Assembly (NCBI RefSeq): GCF_000384215.1
Contig: NZ_KB913032.1
Coordinates: forward strand, 4,853,665 to 4,917,664
Direction of reading: 5' to 3'
DNA length: 64,000 nt
From: Amycolatopsis alba DSM 44262
Lineage (GTDB): Bacteria; Actinomycetota; Actinomycetes; Mycobacteriales; Pseudonocardiaceae
In this document: one piece after another, positions 34,243-42,796 of the stretch
Position numbering within the stretch: position 1 is the first letter of the stretch
Layout of the letters: every line of letters begins with the position of its first letter
The notes under the pieces: model-generated
The model's database searches: none
Told to the model about the DNA's origin: nothing
Seen by the model: only the letters and a program-made list of their open reading frames with translations
Made by a program: the position numbers and the translations under genes

Positions 34243-36474
34243 TCACTCGGTGCGCAGGTTTTCCGCCTTCGCCGCCGAGCGCACGGACGGCAGCGTCGAC
34301 GCCGTCACCAGCAGCACCATCACGATCGCCGCCGCGGCGAGCACCCCGACCGCGGCCCAGTCGATGTACAGCGATCTCCAGTACATCCGCGTGCCCACCG
34401 CGGCGATCCCGATCCCGGTCGCCGTCGCGATCACGATCCCCAGCAGCAGCGGGATCCCGTTCTGCCACACCAGGGACCGGAGGATCACGCGGACCGGGAC
34501 CCCGGTGGCGGACAGCGCGCCGAGGGCCCGCCGTCGTTCGCGGACCTGTTCCTGGGCGAGCACGAGCAGGCTCACCCCGGCCAGCAGCAGGACGAACAGC
34601 GCGCCGCCGAGCAGGATGTTCCGCGCGTCCCCGAACATCCGGGCCTCGTCCGTGATCCGGTTCTTGTTGTACGCGGCCACGTTGGCCTCCCAGCCGAGCG
34701 AGGCGACCGAGTTCCGCACCAGTTCGACGAAGTCCGGATTCGCGGCCCCGTCACGCAGGCTCATCGTGACCGAGGCGGCGGTCAGATCGACGCCCGCCAT
34801 CGCGGACGGCGTCGCGAACACGCGCACCCCCTGGTACTGGGCGAGGCCCGCCGGCTTCGAGCCGAGCGGTCGCGGCGTCACCGGAACGGTCCAGGGCTGT
34901 TCCTTCTTGCCGAGGTCGGTGAGCGTCATCGACTGTCCTTTGTGGAACGACGGGGTCTCGGCGAACACGTCGCCGTCGTGGCATCCCGTCATTCCCGTCG
35001 ACGCTTCGATCGTGGGGCAGTCGGCGACGGCGAACGACGAGAGCGCGTTGTCCATGGTGACGAACAGCGAGCGCATGGACTGGAAATCGGCCGCGCCCGG
35101 CACCGCGCGCACCGCGGCGATCGCCTTGTCCGCCACCGGACCCTCCGCGTTGACGATCGTCCGGCCCGCCGTCGTGTCCTCGTAGGTGCTCATCGCCTCC
35201 TGTCCCGCCATCAGGCTCTGCAACCCGATCGCCCCGGCGAGCACCACGCAAAGGCCCGCGACCACCCGCGACGGGGTCCCGCTGTCGCTCTGCAGGCGAC
35301 GGATCGCGAGCTGGAACGACGGTGACCCGCCCTTGATCCGGGACACGACACGTTCCAGCAGCCACGGCAGCAGCGCCGGGATCCCGAGCATCAGCAGGAC
35401 CGCCCCGGTGATCAGCGCCCAGCGGCCGAGTTCGCTCGCCAGGCCGAAGTCGGGGAGCACCAAGGCGAGCCCGGCGAGGACCGGCAGCAACCGCCACCAC
35501 AACCGCCGCTTCGGCGGCGTGGACTCGCGGACGACGCCGAGTGGTTCGACGATCGTGTGCCGCTGGGCGAACCACGCCGTCACCACGGTCAACGCGGGGA
35601 CGAGCAGCACGATCAGTACCACCAGCGGCCACGGCGGCGTGAGGTCCTTCGGATAGAGCCCGTAGCGGAACACCTGGAGGTCCGGCACCGCACCGCGCAC
35701 CAGCAGGAACAACGCGGCGCCGATGACGAGCCCGGCCACGGCGCTCACGAGCGATTCCGCCGCGGTGATCCGGCGCAGCTGCCGGACGGACGAGCCTGCC
35801 AGCCGTACCGCGGCGAGCCGCTTGTCACGGGCGGCGCCGCCGAGCCGGGAGATCGTCCCGATGAAGATGAACACCGGCGTGAGCAGGACGAAGAGCCCGA
35901 TCAGCAGCAGCGCCAGGATTCCCTGCTCGAGCACGCCGTCGTAGCCGCGTTCGGCGCCGAAGCCGTAGACCATCGGCCCGGAGGGCAACGTGTCCGTGCC
36001 GACGTAGGCCAGCAAGTCGTTCGGGTTGACCATGGTCCCCGCCGCGATCACCCCGACCGGCTTGCCCGGCAGCCGTGGCGCCAGCAGGCCACTGGTGTCG
36101 GACGCGACGAGTTCGTCCAGCTTCGGCGAAAGGAAGACCTCGCCCGGCGCCGGCAGGCGGTCCAGGCCCGGCGGGATCGGCGAGTTCGGCCCGGTGGGCC
36201 GCAGGTGGACGAGCGAGATCGGCTGCCCGCGGAAGTCGGTCGTCGCCGCGCGGTAGGCCAGCGGGGCGACGCCGGGGACCGGCTCGCTCCGCACGTACGA
36301 GGCGAACGCCCGCTGGTCCCGGTTCTCCTTGACGGTGCTCGCGGAGGCGCCTGCCAGCAGGATCGCCACCGCGATCCCGATGCCGACGGCGCTCAGCGCG
36401 AGCCTGACGATCGAGCCCCGGCCGCCCCCGACGGCCAGCCGGAACCCCAGCAACAGGTCTTCGCGCCCGGTCAT
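34243..36474 (-). CDS. ABC transporter permease with two FtsX domains
   Basis: A 743-residue permease starting at ATG 36474; its ATG overlaps the ATPase stop (36471). An N-terminal helix (LALSAVGIGIAVAILLAGASAS) is followed by an extracytoplasmic region. Then come helices near 220-250, 280-320, 345-375 and 390-470, a second outside domain (with Cys in VADCPTIEASTGMTGC), and the last FtsX domain ending LLVTASTLPSVRSAAKAE. This is a MacB/LolC-like (type VII) transporter half. It exports or handles lipoproteins or peptides. The frame continues upstream only as a shadow of the ATPase gene. Confidence 0.85.
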   Translation of the reverse strand: MTGREDLLLGFRLAVGGGRGSIVRLALSAVGIGIAVAILLAGASASTVKENRDQRAFASYVRSEPVPGVAPLAYRAATTDFRGQPISLVHLRPTGPNSPIPPGLDRLPAPGEVFLSPKLDELVASDTSGLLAPRLPGKPVGVIAAGTMVNPNDLLAYVGTDTLPSGPMVYGFGAERGYDGVLEQGILALLLIGLFVLLTPVFIFIGTISRLGGAARDKRLAAVRLAGSSVRQLRRITAAESLVSAVAGLVIGAALFLLVRGAVPDLQVFRYGLYPKDLTPPWPLVVLIVLLVPALTVVTAWFAQRHTIVEPLGVVRESTPPKRRLWWRLLPVLAGLALVLPDFGLASELGRWALITGAVLLMLGIPALLPWLLERVVSRIKGGSPSFQLAIRRLQSDSGTPSRVVAGLCVVLAGAIGLQSLMAGQEAMSTYEDTTAGRTIVNAEGPVADKAIAAVRAVPGAADFQSMRSLFVTMDNALSSFAVADCPTIEASTGMTGCHDGDVFAETPSFHKGQSMTLTDLGKKEQPWTVPVTPRPLGSKPAGLAQYQGVRVFATPSAMAGVDLTAASVTMSLRDGAANPDFVELVRNSVASLGWEANVAAYNKNRITDEARMFGDARNILLGGALFVLLLAGVSLLVLAQEQVRERRRALGALSATGVPVRVILRSLVWQNGIPLLLGIVIATATGIGIAAVGTRMYWRSLYIDWAAVGVLAAAAIVMVLLVTASTLPSVRSAAKAENLRTE

Positions 36475-37151
36475 CGGATCACCGCCGGTTCGCGTGTCCG
36501 GCCGTCCCGCACGATGATCTCCCGGTCTGAGTAGGCGGCCACCCTCGGTTCGTGGGTGACCAGGACGATGGCGGCGTTCGTCTGCTTCGCCGTCTTGGAA
36601 AGCAGGCCCATGACGAGTTCGCCGCTGAGCGTGTCCAGCGCGCCGGTGGGCTCGTCGGCGAAGATCACCGACGGTTCGGTGATCAGCGCCCTGGCCATGG
36701 CGACCCGCTGGCTCTCCCCACCCGAAATCTGGCCGGGCAGGCTGTCGTCCGAGTCGCCGACCTCCAGCCGGTCGAGCCAGTCCCGCGCGAGCCGCTCGGC
36801 GGGGCGGCGCTTGATGCCGCCCAGTCGCAGTGGCAGCGCGACGTTCTCCAGGCAGGTCAGTTCCGGAACGAGCTGCCCGAACTGGAAGACGAAGCCGAAC
36901 TCGGTGCGCCGCAAGGCACTGCGTTCGGCGTCGGGCATGTTCGAGAGCGCGCGGCCGCGGAACAGTACCTGCCCTTCGTCGGGCCGCACGATGCCGGACA
37001 GGCAATGCAGCAACGTCGACTTCCCCGAGCCCGACGGGCCCATGATCGCGACGATCTCGCCTGCTTCGAGGGTCAGCCCGGCCCCGGCCAGCGCCTGATC
37101 GGGGCCGAAGGCCTTGTGCAGGCCCAAGCCTTGTAACAACGGTGTTTCCAC
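36471..37151 (-). CDS. ABC transporter ATP-binding protein (LolD/MacB type)
   Basis: A 226-residue ATPase from GTG 37151, with GGGGA upstream. Walker A GPSGSGKST, Q-loop FVFQFGQLVPELT, signature SGGESQRVAMARAL and Walker B VIFADEPTGALDTLSGE are all present. MacB/LolD signature residues (FQF, GALD) match the adjacent FtsX permease. It is the middle gene of a PadR-ATPase-permease operon on the minus strand (16 bp after PadR). Confidence 0.92.
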   Translation of the reverse strand: METPLLQGLGLHKAFGPDQALAGAGLTLEAGEIVAIMGPSGSGKSTLLHCLSGIVRPDEGQVLFRGRALSNMPDAERSALRRTEFGFVFQFGQLVPELTCLENVALPLRLGGIKRRPAERLARDWLDRLEVGDSDDSLPGQISGGESQRVAMARALITEPSVIFADEPTGALDTLSGELVMGLLSKTAKQTNAAIVLVTHEPRVAAYSDREIIVRDGRTREPAVIR

Positions 37152-37166
37152 TTTGTGGTCCCCAGG

Positions 37167-37691
37167 TCAGCGCGTCAGCTGATGCGCGAGTTCGTCGAGT
37201 CGGGCGGCGGTGAGTTCCAGCCACCGCAGGTCCGCTTCCAGATGGAAGAGCGCGTGATCGCAGATCAGCTGGTCGGCGAGGTCGCCTGCGGTCTTGCGGG
37301 CGGTGAGCTCACGCATGGCGCGGAGGTGGGAGCCACGCTGGGCGTCGAGCAGATCCTGGGCGCCCCGGCCGGACAGGATCGCGAGGACGACCTTGGTGTA
37401 GAGCGTGTTCTGCAGGTAGACCGAGGGACTTTCCGGACTTTTCAGCCATTCCTCGACATTGGTGACGCCGGCGCCGGTGATCGCGTACCGCTTCCGGTCG
37501 GGACCGCCGCCCGCTTCGACGCCGTTCTCCTCGACAAGGCCGTTCTTCAGTAGCCGGTTCAGCGTCGAGTAGACCTGCCCGTAGTGCAGCGGCCGGTCTT
37601 GGCGGAACTGCTTGTCGTAGAGCTGTTTGAGGTCGTAACCGTGCTTGGGGCCTGCTTCGAGCAGGCCGAGCAAGGTGTTCCCGATGGACAT
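37167..37691 (-). CDS. PadR family transcriptional regulator
   Basis: A 174-residue regulator starting at ATG 37691. The PadR winged helix is at about 1-85: MSIGNTLLGLLEAGPKHGYDL, then YGQVYSTLNRLLKNGLVEEN and ITGAGVTNVEEWL. The C-terminal helical part (about 95-174) makes dimers. It heads the ABC exporter operon, so it is probably a repressor sensing the exported compound. A repeated TATACAC sequence overlaps its own promoter (37701-37720). Confidence 0.9.
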   Translation of the reverse strand: MSIGNTLLGLLEAGPKHGYDLKQLYDKQFRQDRPLHYGQVYSTLNRLLKNGLVEENGVEAGGGPDRKRYAITGAGVTNVEEWLKSPESPSVYLQNTLYTKVVLAILSGRGAQDLLDAQRGSHLRAMRELTARKTAGDLADQLICDHALFHLEADLRWLELTAARLDELAHQLTR

Positions 37692-37698
37692 GCGGGCG

Positions 37699-37720
37699 AC
37701 TATACACACAGTTTATACAC
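37699..37720 (-). promoter_or_regulatory. PadR operon promoter with overlapping repeat operator
   Basis: On the minus strand TATAGT (37704 to 37699) lies 7 nt before the PadR ATG, right for a -10 giving a leaderless message. TATACAC occurs at 37701-37707 and again at 37714-37720 on the + strand, 13 bp apart. Such a repeat over the core promoter fits PadR autoregulation. Confidence 0.5.
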
Positions 37721-37824
37721 GGGGTGAATAGTTGCCCTTGTGAGTGGTGAGGACCGTTGGGGAGGGACTCTCGCGGCGGAGGGGGCCCGGCCTCACGGTG
37801 TGACGTCCATCGACGGCGGGCAAT

Positions 37825-37840
37825 GTCAAACGCCTGAAAC
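37825..37840 (+). promoter_or_regulatory. Candidate GlnR box (GTCAA-N6-GAAAC)
   Basis: The GlnR consensus of Streptomyces and relatives is GTNAC-N6-GAAAC. Here GTCAA (37825-37829), six bases, then GAAAC (37836-37840) differs at one position. It is 69 bp upstream of nasC, in the right place for nitrogen-limitation activation. It overlaps a dyad CCTGAA-ACA-TTCAGG (37833-37847). Confidence 0.55.
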
Positions 37841-37908
37841 ATTCAGGAGTTTTCAGGTAACACGGCCTACCTACCTTCAAGCGCTACCGACGCCTGGAGG
37901 AGGTGCCC

Positions 37909-39981
37909 GTGCCGCTCGCCGCTTCTGTCACCACCCGCTCGGTGGACACGCACTGCCCGTACTGCGCCCTGCAGTGCGGGATGAGCCTCGACGGTGCCCG
38001 CGTCGCCCCGCGCGACTTCCCGGTCAACGCGGGCGGCCTGTGCCAGAAGGGCTGGACGGCGGGGGAGCTCCTCACCTCGCCTTCCCGTTTGACGACTCCG
38101 CTGATCCGCACCGACGGCGAACTCCTGCCCGCGACCTGGGACCAGGCGCTCGACCTCGTCGCGCGGCGGCTGACGGAGATCCGGGCCGCGAAGGGCGCCG
38201 ACTCGGTCGCCGTCTTCGGCGGCGGCGGGCTGACCAACGAGAAGGCGTACCTGCTCGGCAAGTTCGCCCGTGTCGCGCTGGGCACCTCGCAGATCGACTA
38301 CAACGGCCGGTTCTGCATGTCGTCGGCGGCCGCCGCCGGGATCAAGGCGTTCGGCGCCGACCGCGGGCTGCCGTTCCCGGTCACGGACCTCGCCGACGCC
38401 GACGCCGTCCTGCTGATCGGCGCGAACCCGGCCGAGACGATGCCGCCGTTCACCCAGCACCTGCGCGGCGCGGACCTGATCGTCGTCGACCCGCGCCGCA
38501 CCCCGACCGCGGAGCTGGCCGGACTGCACCTGCAGCCCGCGCCGGGCACCGACCTCGCTCTTGCGCACGGGATCCTGCATGCCGTCGTCGCCGACAGCCT
38601 GCTCGATCAGTCCTATGTGGATGAGCGCACGAACGGCTTCGAGGCGCTGTGGCGGTCGGTCGCGGCGTGGTGGCCGGAACGCGTCGAGCAGGTCACCGGG
38701 GTCTCGGCCGCGGACCAGCGTCGCGTCGCCGCCAAACTCGCCGCGGCCCGCAACGCCTACGTCCTCACCGCACGCGGTACTGAACAGCACGCCAACGGCA
38801 CGGCGATGGTCAACGCCTGGATCAATCTTTCGCTCGCCCTAGGGCTTCCGGGGCGCAAGGGGTCCGGGTTCGGCTGCCTGACCGGGCAGGGCAACGGGCA
38901 AGGCGGCCGCGAGCACGGCCAGAAGGCCGACCAGCTGCCCGGCTACCGCAAGATCGACGATCCCGCCGCCCGCAAGTACGTCGCCGGAGTCTGGGGCGTG
39001 CCGCCGGAATCCCTGCCGGGGCCTGGCCGCTCGGCCGTCGAGCTACTGGAAGCGCTCGGGACCGAAGACGGGCCGAGCGCGCTGATGGTGTTCGGCAGCA
39101 ACCTCGTCGTTTCCGCGCCCCGCGCCGGGAACATCCAGGCGAAAGTGTCCTCTTTGGACTTTCTGGTGGTCTCGGACCTGGTCCTTTCGGAGACCGCGGC
39201 GATGGCCGACGTCGTCCTGCCGGTCACCCAGTGGGCCGAGGAAGACGGCACGATGACCAACCTCGAAGGCCGGATCCTGCTGCGGCGCAAAGCGATCGAC
39301 CCGCCGCCGGGTGCGAAGACCGATCTTTACGTGCTTTCCGAACTCGCCCGCCGGTTCGGCCAGCCCGACGGCCGGTTCCCGACCGACGCCGAGACCGTCT
39401 TCACCGAGCTCCGCCGGGCGTCCAAGGGCGGCGTCGCCGACTACTCGGGCATCACCTACGACAGGCTCCGCGACGGAGAGGCCCTGTACTGGCCGGTTCC
39501 GGCGGAATCGCATCCCGGAACGCCGCGGATGTTCCTCGACCGGTTCGCCCACCCGGACGGCCGCGCGCGGTTCGTCCCGGTGGACCACGTCGGCCCGGCC
39601 GAACCGCCCGACGCCGAATTCCCCTTGCAGGCCACCACCGGCCGGGTCTTGCAGCACTACCAGTCCGGGGCGCAGACCCGGCTGGTCAAGGAACTCAACG
39701 ACGTCGTGGCGGAGGCCTTCGTGGAAGTTCACCCGGACACCGCCGCGCGGGCGGGACTGGCCGAGGGCGACCTCGCGCTCGTGCGGTCCCGGCGCGGGGA
39801 GACCGTCGCCCGTGTCCGCTGCGTGCCGTCGCTGCGCCCGGACCTGGTGTTCCTGCCGTTCCACTTCCCTGGTGAGGGCCGGGCGAACCTGCTGACCAAC
39901 CCGGCGCTCGACCCGACCAGCCGGATGCCCGAGTTCAAGGTGTGCGCGGTCGCGCTCGCCCCGGCCGAGGTCGTCGCGTGA
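37909..39981 (+). CDS. nasC: Assimilatory nitrate reductase catalytic subunit
   Basis: A 690-residue molybdopterin oxidoreductase. I prefer GTG 37909 because GGAGGAGG sits about 5 nt upstream; GTG 37903 is in frame. The [4Fe-4S] motif is Cys16, Cys19, Cys23 and Cys45 ([11 protein letters not shown] then GGLCQKG). The Mo-bis-MGD region includes [27 protein letters not shown] and [13 protein letters not shown]. The C-terminal MopB_3 domain has [12 protein letters not shown]. No signal or Tat peptide, so it is cytoplasmic and reduces nitrate to nitrite. First gene of the nitrate operon, overlapping the next gene at GTGA. Confidence 0.92.
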   Translation: MPLAASVTTRSVDTHCPYCALQCGMSLDGARVAPRDFPVNAGGLCQKGWTAGELLTSPSRLTTPLIRTDGELLPATWDQALDLVARRLTEIRAAKGADSVAVFGGGGLTNEKAYLLGKFARVALGTSQIDYNGRFCMSSAAAAGIKAFGADRGLPFPVTDLADADAVLLIGANPAETMPPFTQHLRGADLIVVDPRRTPTAELAGLHLQPAPGTDLALAHGILHAVVADSLLDQSYVDERTNGFEALWRSVAAWWPERVEQVTGVSAADQRRVAAKLAAARNAYVLTARGTEQHANGTAMVNAWINLSLALGLPGRKGSGFGCLTGQGNGQGGREHGQKADQLPGYRKIDDPAARKYVAGVWGVPPESLPGPGRSAVELLEALGTEDGPSALMVFGSNLVVSAPRAGNIQAKVSSLDFLVVSDLVLSETAAMADVVLPVTQWAEEDGTMTNLEGRILLRRKAIDPPPGAKTDLYVLSELARRFGQPDGRFPTDAETVFTELRRASKGGVADYSGITYDRLRDGEALYWPVPAESHPGTPRMFLDRFAHPDGRARFVPVDHVGPAEPPDAEFPLQATTGRVLQHYQSGAQTRLVKELNDVVAEAFVEVHPDTAARAGLAEGDLALVRSRRGETVARVRCVPSLRPDLVFLPFHFPGEGRANLLTNPALDPTSRMPEFKVCAVALAPAEVVA

Positions 39982-41405
39982 GCCCCCGGTCGGTGGTCAT
40001 CGCCGGATACGGGATGGCGGGCGCGCGGCTCGCGGACGAGATCCAGCGCCGCGATCCCGATGGCGAGCGCGTGCGGCTCACCGTCGTCGGCGCGGAGCAG
40101 CACACCGCCTACAACCGGGTGCTGCTCTCGTCGGTGGTCGCCGGCACCATGCGGCCCGACGCGGTCCGGCTGCACGACGACGAATGGCCGTCCCGCACCC
40201 GCGCCGACCTGCGCCGGGGGGTCGCCGCGACGTCGATCGACCGCGCGGCGCGGCGGGTCCATCTCGACGACGGGTCCACTGTGGACTACGACTCGCTCGT
40301 ACTCGCCACCGGCGCGAACCCGTGGATGCCGCCGGTCGAAGGGCTCGAAGCCGGTCCGGACGTGGTCGCGTTCCGCACCCTCGACGACTGCGCCCGCATT
40401 CTCGAAGCCGCCAAACTGGGCGCGCCGGTCGCCGTGCTCGGCGGCGGCCTGCTCGGCCTGGAGGCCGCGCGGGGCCTGGCGGGGCGCGGAAACCTCGTCA
40501 CCGTCGTACATCCGATGCCGCACATCATGGAACGGCAGCTGGACGCGGAATCGGCGCGGGTGCTGACCAGGAAGCTCGAAGAACTCGGCGTCGGCTTCCG
40601 GCTCGGTGTCGGTGCCGCGCGTTATGTCAGTGGCGACGGGCTCAAACTCGACGACGGCACGCACGTGCCCGCCGATCTCATCGTCGTCTCCACGGGCGTC
40701 CGGCCCGAGACGAAACTGGCCGCGGACGCCGGGTTGACCGTCGAGGGCGGCATCGTCGTCGACGATCTGCTGCGCACCAGCGACGGCCGGATCCACGCGA
40801 TCGGCGACTGCGCCCGGCATCCCGGCGCTTTCGGCGGTCTCGTGCAGCCCGCCTGGGAACAGGCCGCCGTTGTCGCGGATCTGGTCACCGGCACGAAATC
40901 CGCGTCGCGCTACCGCGGCACCCAGGCGGTCACCCGGCTGAAGGCCCGCGGCATCGATCTCACCGCGCTCGGCGAGACGACGACCTGCGCCGACGATCCG
41001 ACCGCCGAGGTGCTCACCTTCAGCGACCCGGCGGGCTGCCGCTACGGCAAGCTCGTCGTCCGCGAAAACCGGGTGGCCGGCGCGATCCTGCTCGGCCTGC
41101 CCGACGCGGCCGCGTCGATCACCCAGCTCTACGACCGGGGCACGCCGGTGCCCGAAGACCGGCTGGCCGTCCTTTTGGGACGCGCGCTGCCCGCCGGGGC
41201 GCCGTCGGCGTCGAGCCCGGCCGATCTGCCCGCGTCGGCGGTCATCTGCCGCTGCAACGCGGTGACCAAGGGGCGGCTCGTCGAGGCCTGGCGCGCCGGC
41301 GCCACCGACGTCCCCGCCCTCGCCGGGGCGACCCGCGCGACGACCGGCTGCGGCGGTTGCAAGGACGCCGTCGGCGGGGTCGCGAAATGGCTGGCCGCCC
41401 AGTGA
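39978..41405 (+). CDS. nasB: Nitrate reductase electron-transfer subunit: FAD reductase with C-terminal BFD-like [2Fe-2S] domain
   Basis: A 475-residue protein starting at GTG 39978, overlapping nasC. The N-terminal FAD fold has VVIAGYGMAGARLADEI and the FAD motif IHAIGDCARHPGAFG. A second Rossmann NAD(P)H site is VAVLGGGLLGLEAARGL. The C-terminus (about 425-475) is a bacterioferritin-associated-ferredoxin-like domain with VICRCNAVTKG and TGCGGCKDAVGG, giving four Cys for [2Fe-2S]. It passes electrons from NAD(P)H to NasC. Closest family role: NasB/NirB N-terminal half. The symbol is by function, not sequence search. Confidence 0.87.
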   Translation: MSPRSVVIAGYGMAGARLADEIQRRDPDGERVRLTVVGAEQHTAYNRVLLSSVVAGTMRPDAVRLHDDEWPSRTRADLRRGVAATSIDRAARRVHLDDGSTVDYDSLVLATGANPWMPPVEGLEAGPDVVAFRTLDDCARILEAAKLGAPVAVLGGGLLGLEAARGLAGRGNLVTVVHPMPHIMERQLDAESARVLTRKLEELGVGFRLGVGAARYVSGDGLKLDDGTHVPADLIVVSTGVRPETKLAADAGLTVEGGIVVDDLLRTSDGRIHAIGDCARHPGAFGGLVQPAWEQAAVVADLVTGTKSASRYRGTQAVTRLKARGIDLTALGETTTCADDPTAEVLTFSDPAGCRYGKLVVRENRVAGAILLGLPDAAASITQLYDRGTPVPEDRLAVLLGRALPAGAPSASSPADLPASAVICRCNAVTKGRLVEAWRAGATDVPALAGATRATTGCGGCKDAVGGVAKWLAAQ

Positions 41406-41437
41406 ACCCGAACGCATCCACCATCGAGGAGGACCGC

Positions 41438-42796
41438 ATGACCGCTCGCGGTAAACGCTGGATCGAGCACTGGGACCCGGAGAACGAGCGGTTCTGGGAG
41501 GAGACCGGCAAGAAGATCGCCCGGCGGAACCTCTGGTTCTCCATCCTCGCCGAGCACATCGGCTTCTCCGTCTGGACACTGTGGTCGGTCATGGTCCTGT
41601 TCATGGGACCGCAGTACGGTTTCTCGGCCGCGGACAAGTTCCTGCTCGTCTCGACGCCGACATTGGTCGGCGCGTTCATGCGGCCGTTGTACACCTTCGC
41701 CGTCGCGAGGTTCGGCGGCCGGAACTGGACGATCGTCAGTGCGATGCTGTTGCTGGCGCCGACGATCCTCGCCGCGATCGTGATGGAGCCGGGCACTTCG
41801 CTCGGCACGTTCCTGGTGGTCGCCGCGCTCGGCGGGGTCGGCGGCGGGAACTTCGCGTCGTCGATGACGAACATCAACGCGTTCTACCCGGAGAAGCACA
41901 AGGGCTGGGCGCTCGGGCTCAACGCGGGCGGCGGGAACCTCGGCGTGGCGGCGATCCAGCTGATCGGCCTGCTGGTCATCGGCACCGTCGGCGCGACCGC
42001 GCCCCGGCTGGTGCTCGCGATCTACCTCCCGCTGATCGTCCTCGCCGCGACCTGCGCGTACTTCTTCATGGACAACCTCGCCTCGATGAAGGGCGACACC
42101 AAGGCGATGCGCGAGGTCGTCAAGGATCCGCACACCTGGGTGATGTCGTTCCTCTACGTCGGCACGTTCGGTTCGTTCATCGGCTACAGCTTCGCTTTCG
42201 GCCTGGTGTTGCAGAACCAGTTCGGCCGCACTCCGTTGCAGGCGGCCGCGGTCACGTTCCTCGGACCGCTGCTCGGCTCGTTCTCGCGGCCGACGGGCGG
42301 CCGGCTGGCCGACCGGATCGGCGGCGGCAAGATCACCTTCGTGACGTTCGTCGGGATGGCCGCCGCGACCGCGGTGCTGATCCTCGCGTCGACGTCGAAC
42401 TCGCTGGCGCTGTTCACCGTCGCGTTCATCGTGCTGTTCGTGCTGACCGGCGTCGGCAACGGCTCGACGTACAAGATGATCCCGGCGATCTTCCGCGCCA
42501 AGGCGAAGGTCGCGATCAGCGAGGGCGCGGACGAAACCCTCGAATTGCTCAAGGCACGCAAGCTGTCCGGCGCGTTGATCGGGCTGGCCGGGGCGATCGG
42601 CGCGCTCGGCGGGCTGTTCATCAACCTGGCCTTCCGCCAGTCGTTCGCGGACACGAAGAGCGGGGTGCCGGCGTTCGTCGCCTTCCTGGTCTTCTACGGC
42701 CTGTGCTTCACCGTCACGTGGGCGGTGTACCTGCGCAAACAGCAGACGGAGGTGGCGAGCACCCGAGGTCTGGCGCTCGCCGGAGCGGAGGTCTGA
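41438..42796 (+). CDS. narK: NarK-type nitrate/nitrite MFS transporter
   Basis: A 452-residue transporter with about 12 helices. ATG 41438 follows GAGGAGG. Nitrate-signature regions are GGVGGGNFASSMTNINAFYP (first) and LTGVGNGSTYKMIPAIF (second); RPLYTFAVARFGGR forms the motif A-like loop. It imports nitrate or exports nitrite. The stop overlaps the nirB ATG, and it lies between reductase genes in the operon, so nitrate uptake for assimilation is the likely task. Confidence 0.92.
   Translation: MTARGKRWIEHWDPENERFWEETGKKIARRNLWFSILAEHIGFSVWTLWSVMVLFMGPQYGFSAADKFLLVSTPTLVGAFMRPLYTFAVARFGGRNWTIVSAMLLLAPTILAAIVMEPGTSLGTFLVVAALGGVGGGNFASSMTNINAFYPEKHKGWALGLNAGGGNLGVAAIQLIGLLVIGTVGATAPRLVLAIYLPLIVLAATCAYFFMDNLASMKGDTKAMREVVKDPHTWVMSFLYVGTFGSFIGYSFAFGLVLQNQFGRTPLQAAAVTFLGPLLGSFSRPTGGRLADRIGGGKITFVTFVGMAAATAVLILASTSNSLALFTVAFIVLFVLTGVGNGSTYKMIPAIFRAKAKVAISEGADETLELLKARKLSGALIGLAGAIGALGGLFINLAFRQSFADTKSGVPAFVAFLVFYGLCFTVTWAVYLRKQQTEVASTRGLALAGAEV

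Noticed and set aside
34243..37224. Apparent 993-residue fusion of ABC permease and upstream sequence
   Set aside because: The first 250 residues are an out-of-frame shadow of the ATPase gene; the permease starts at ATG 36474, which overlaps the ATPase stop.
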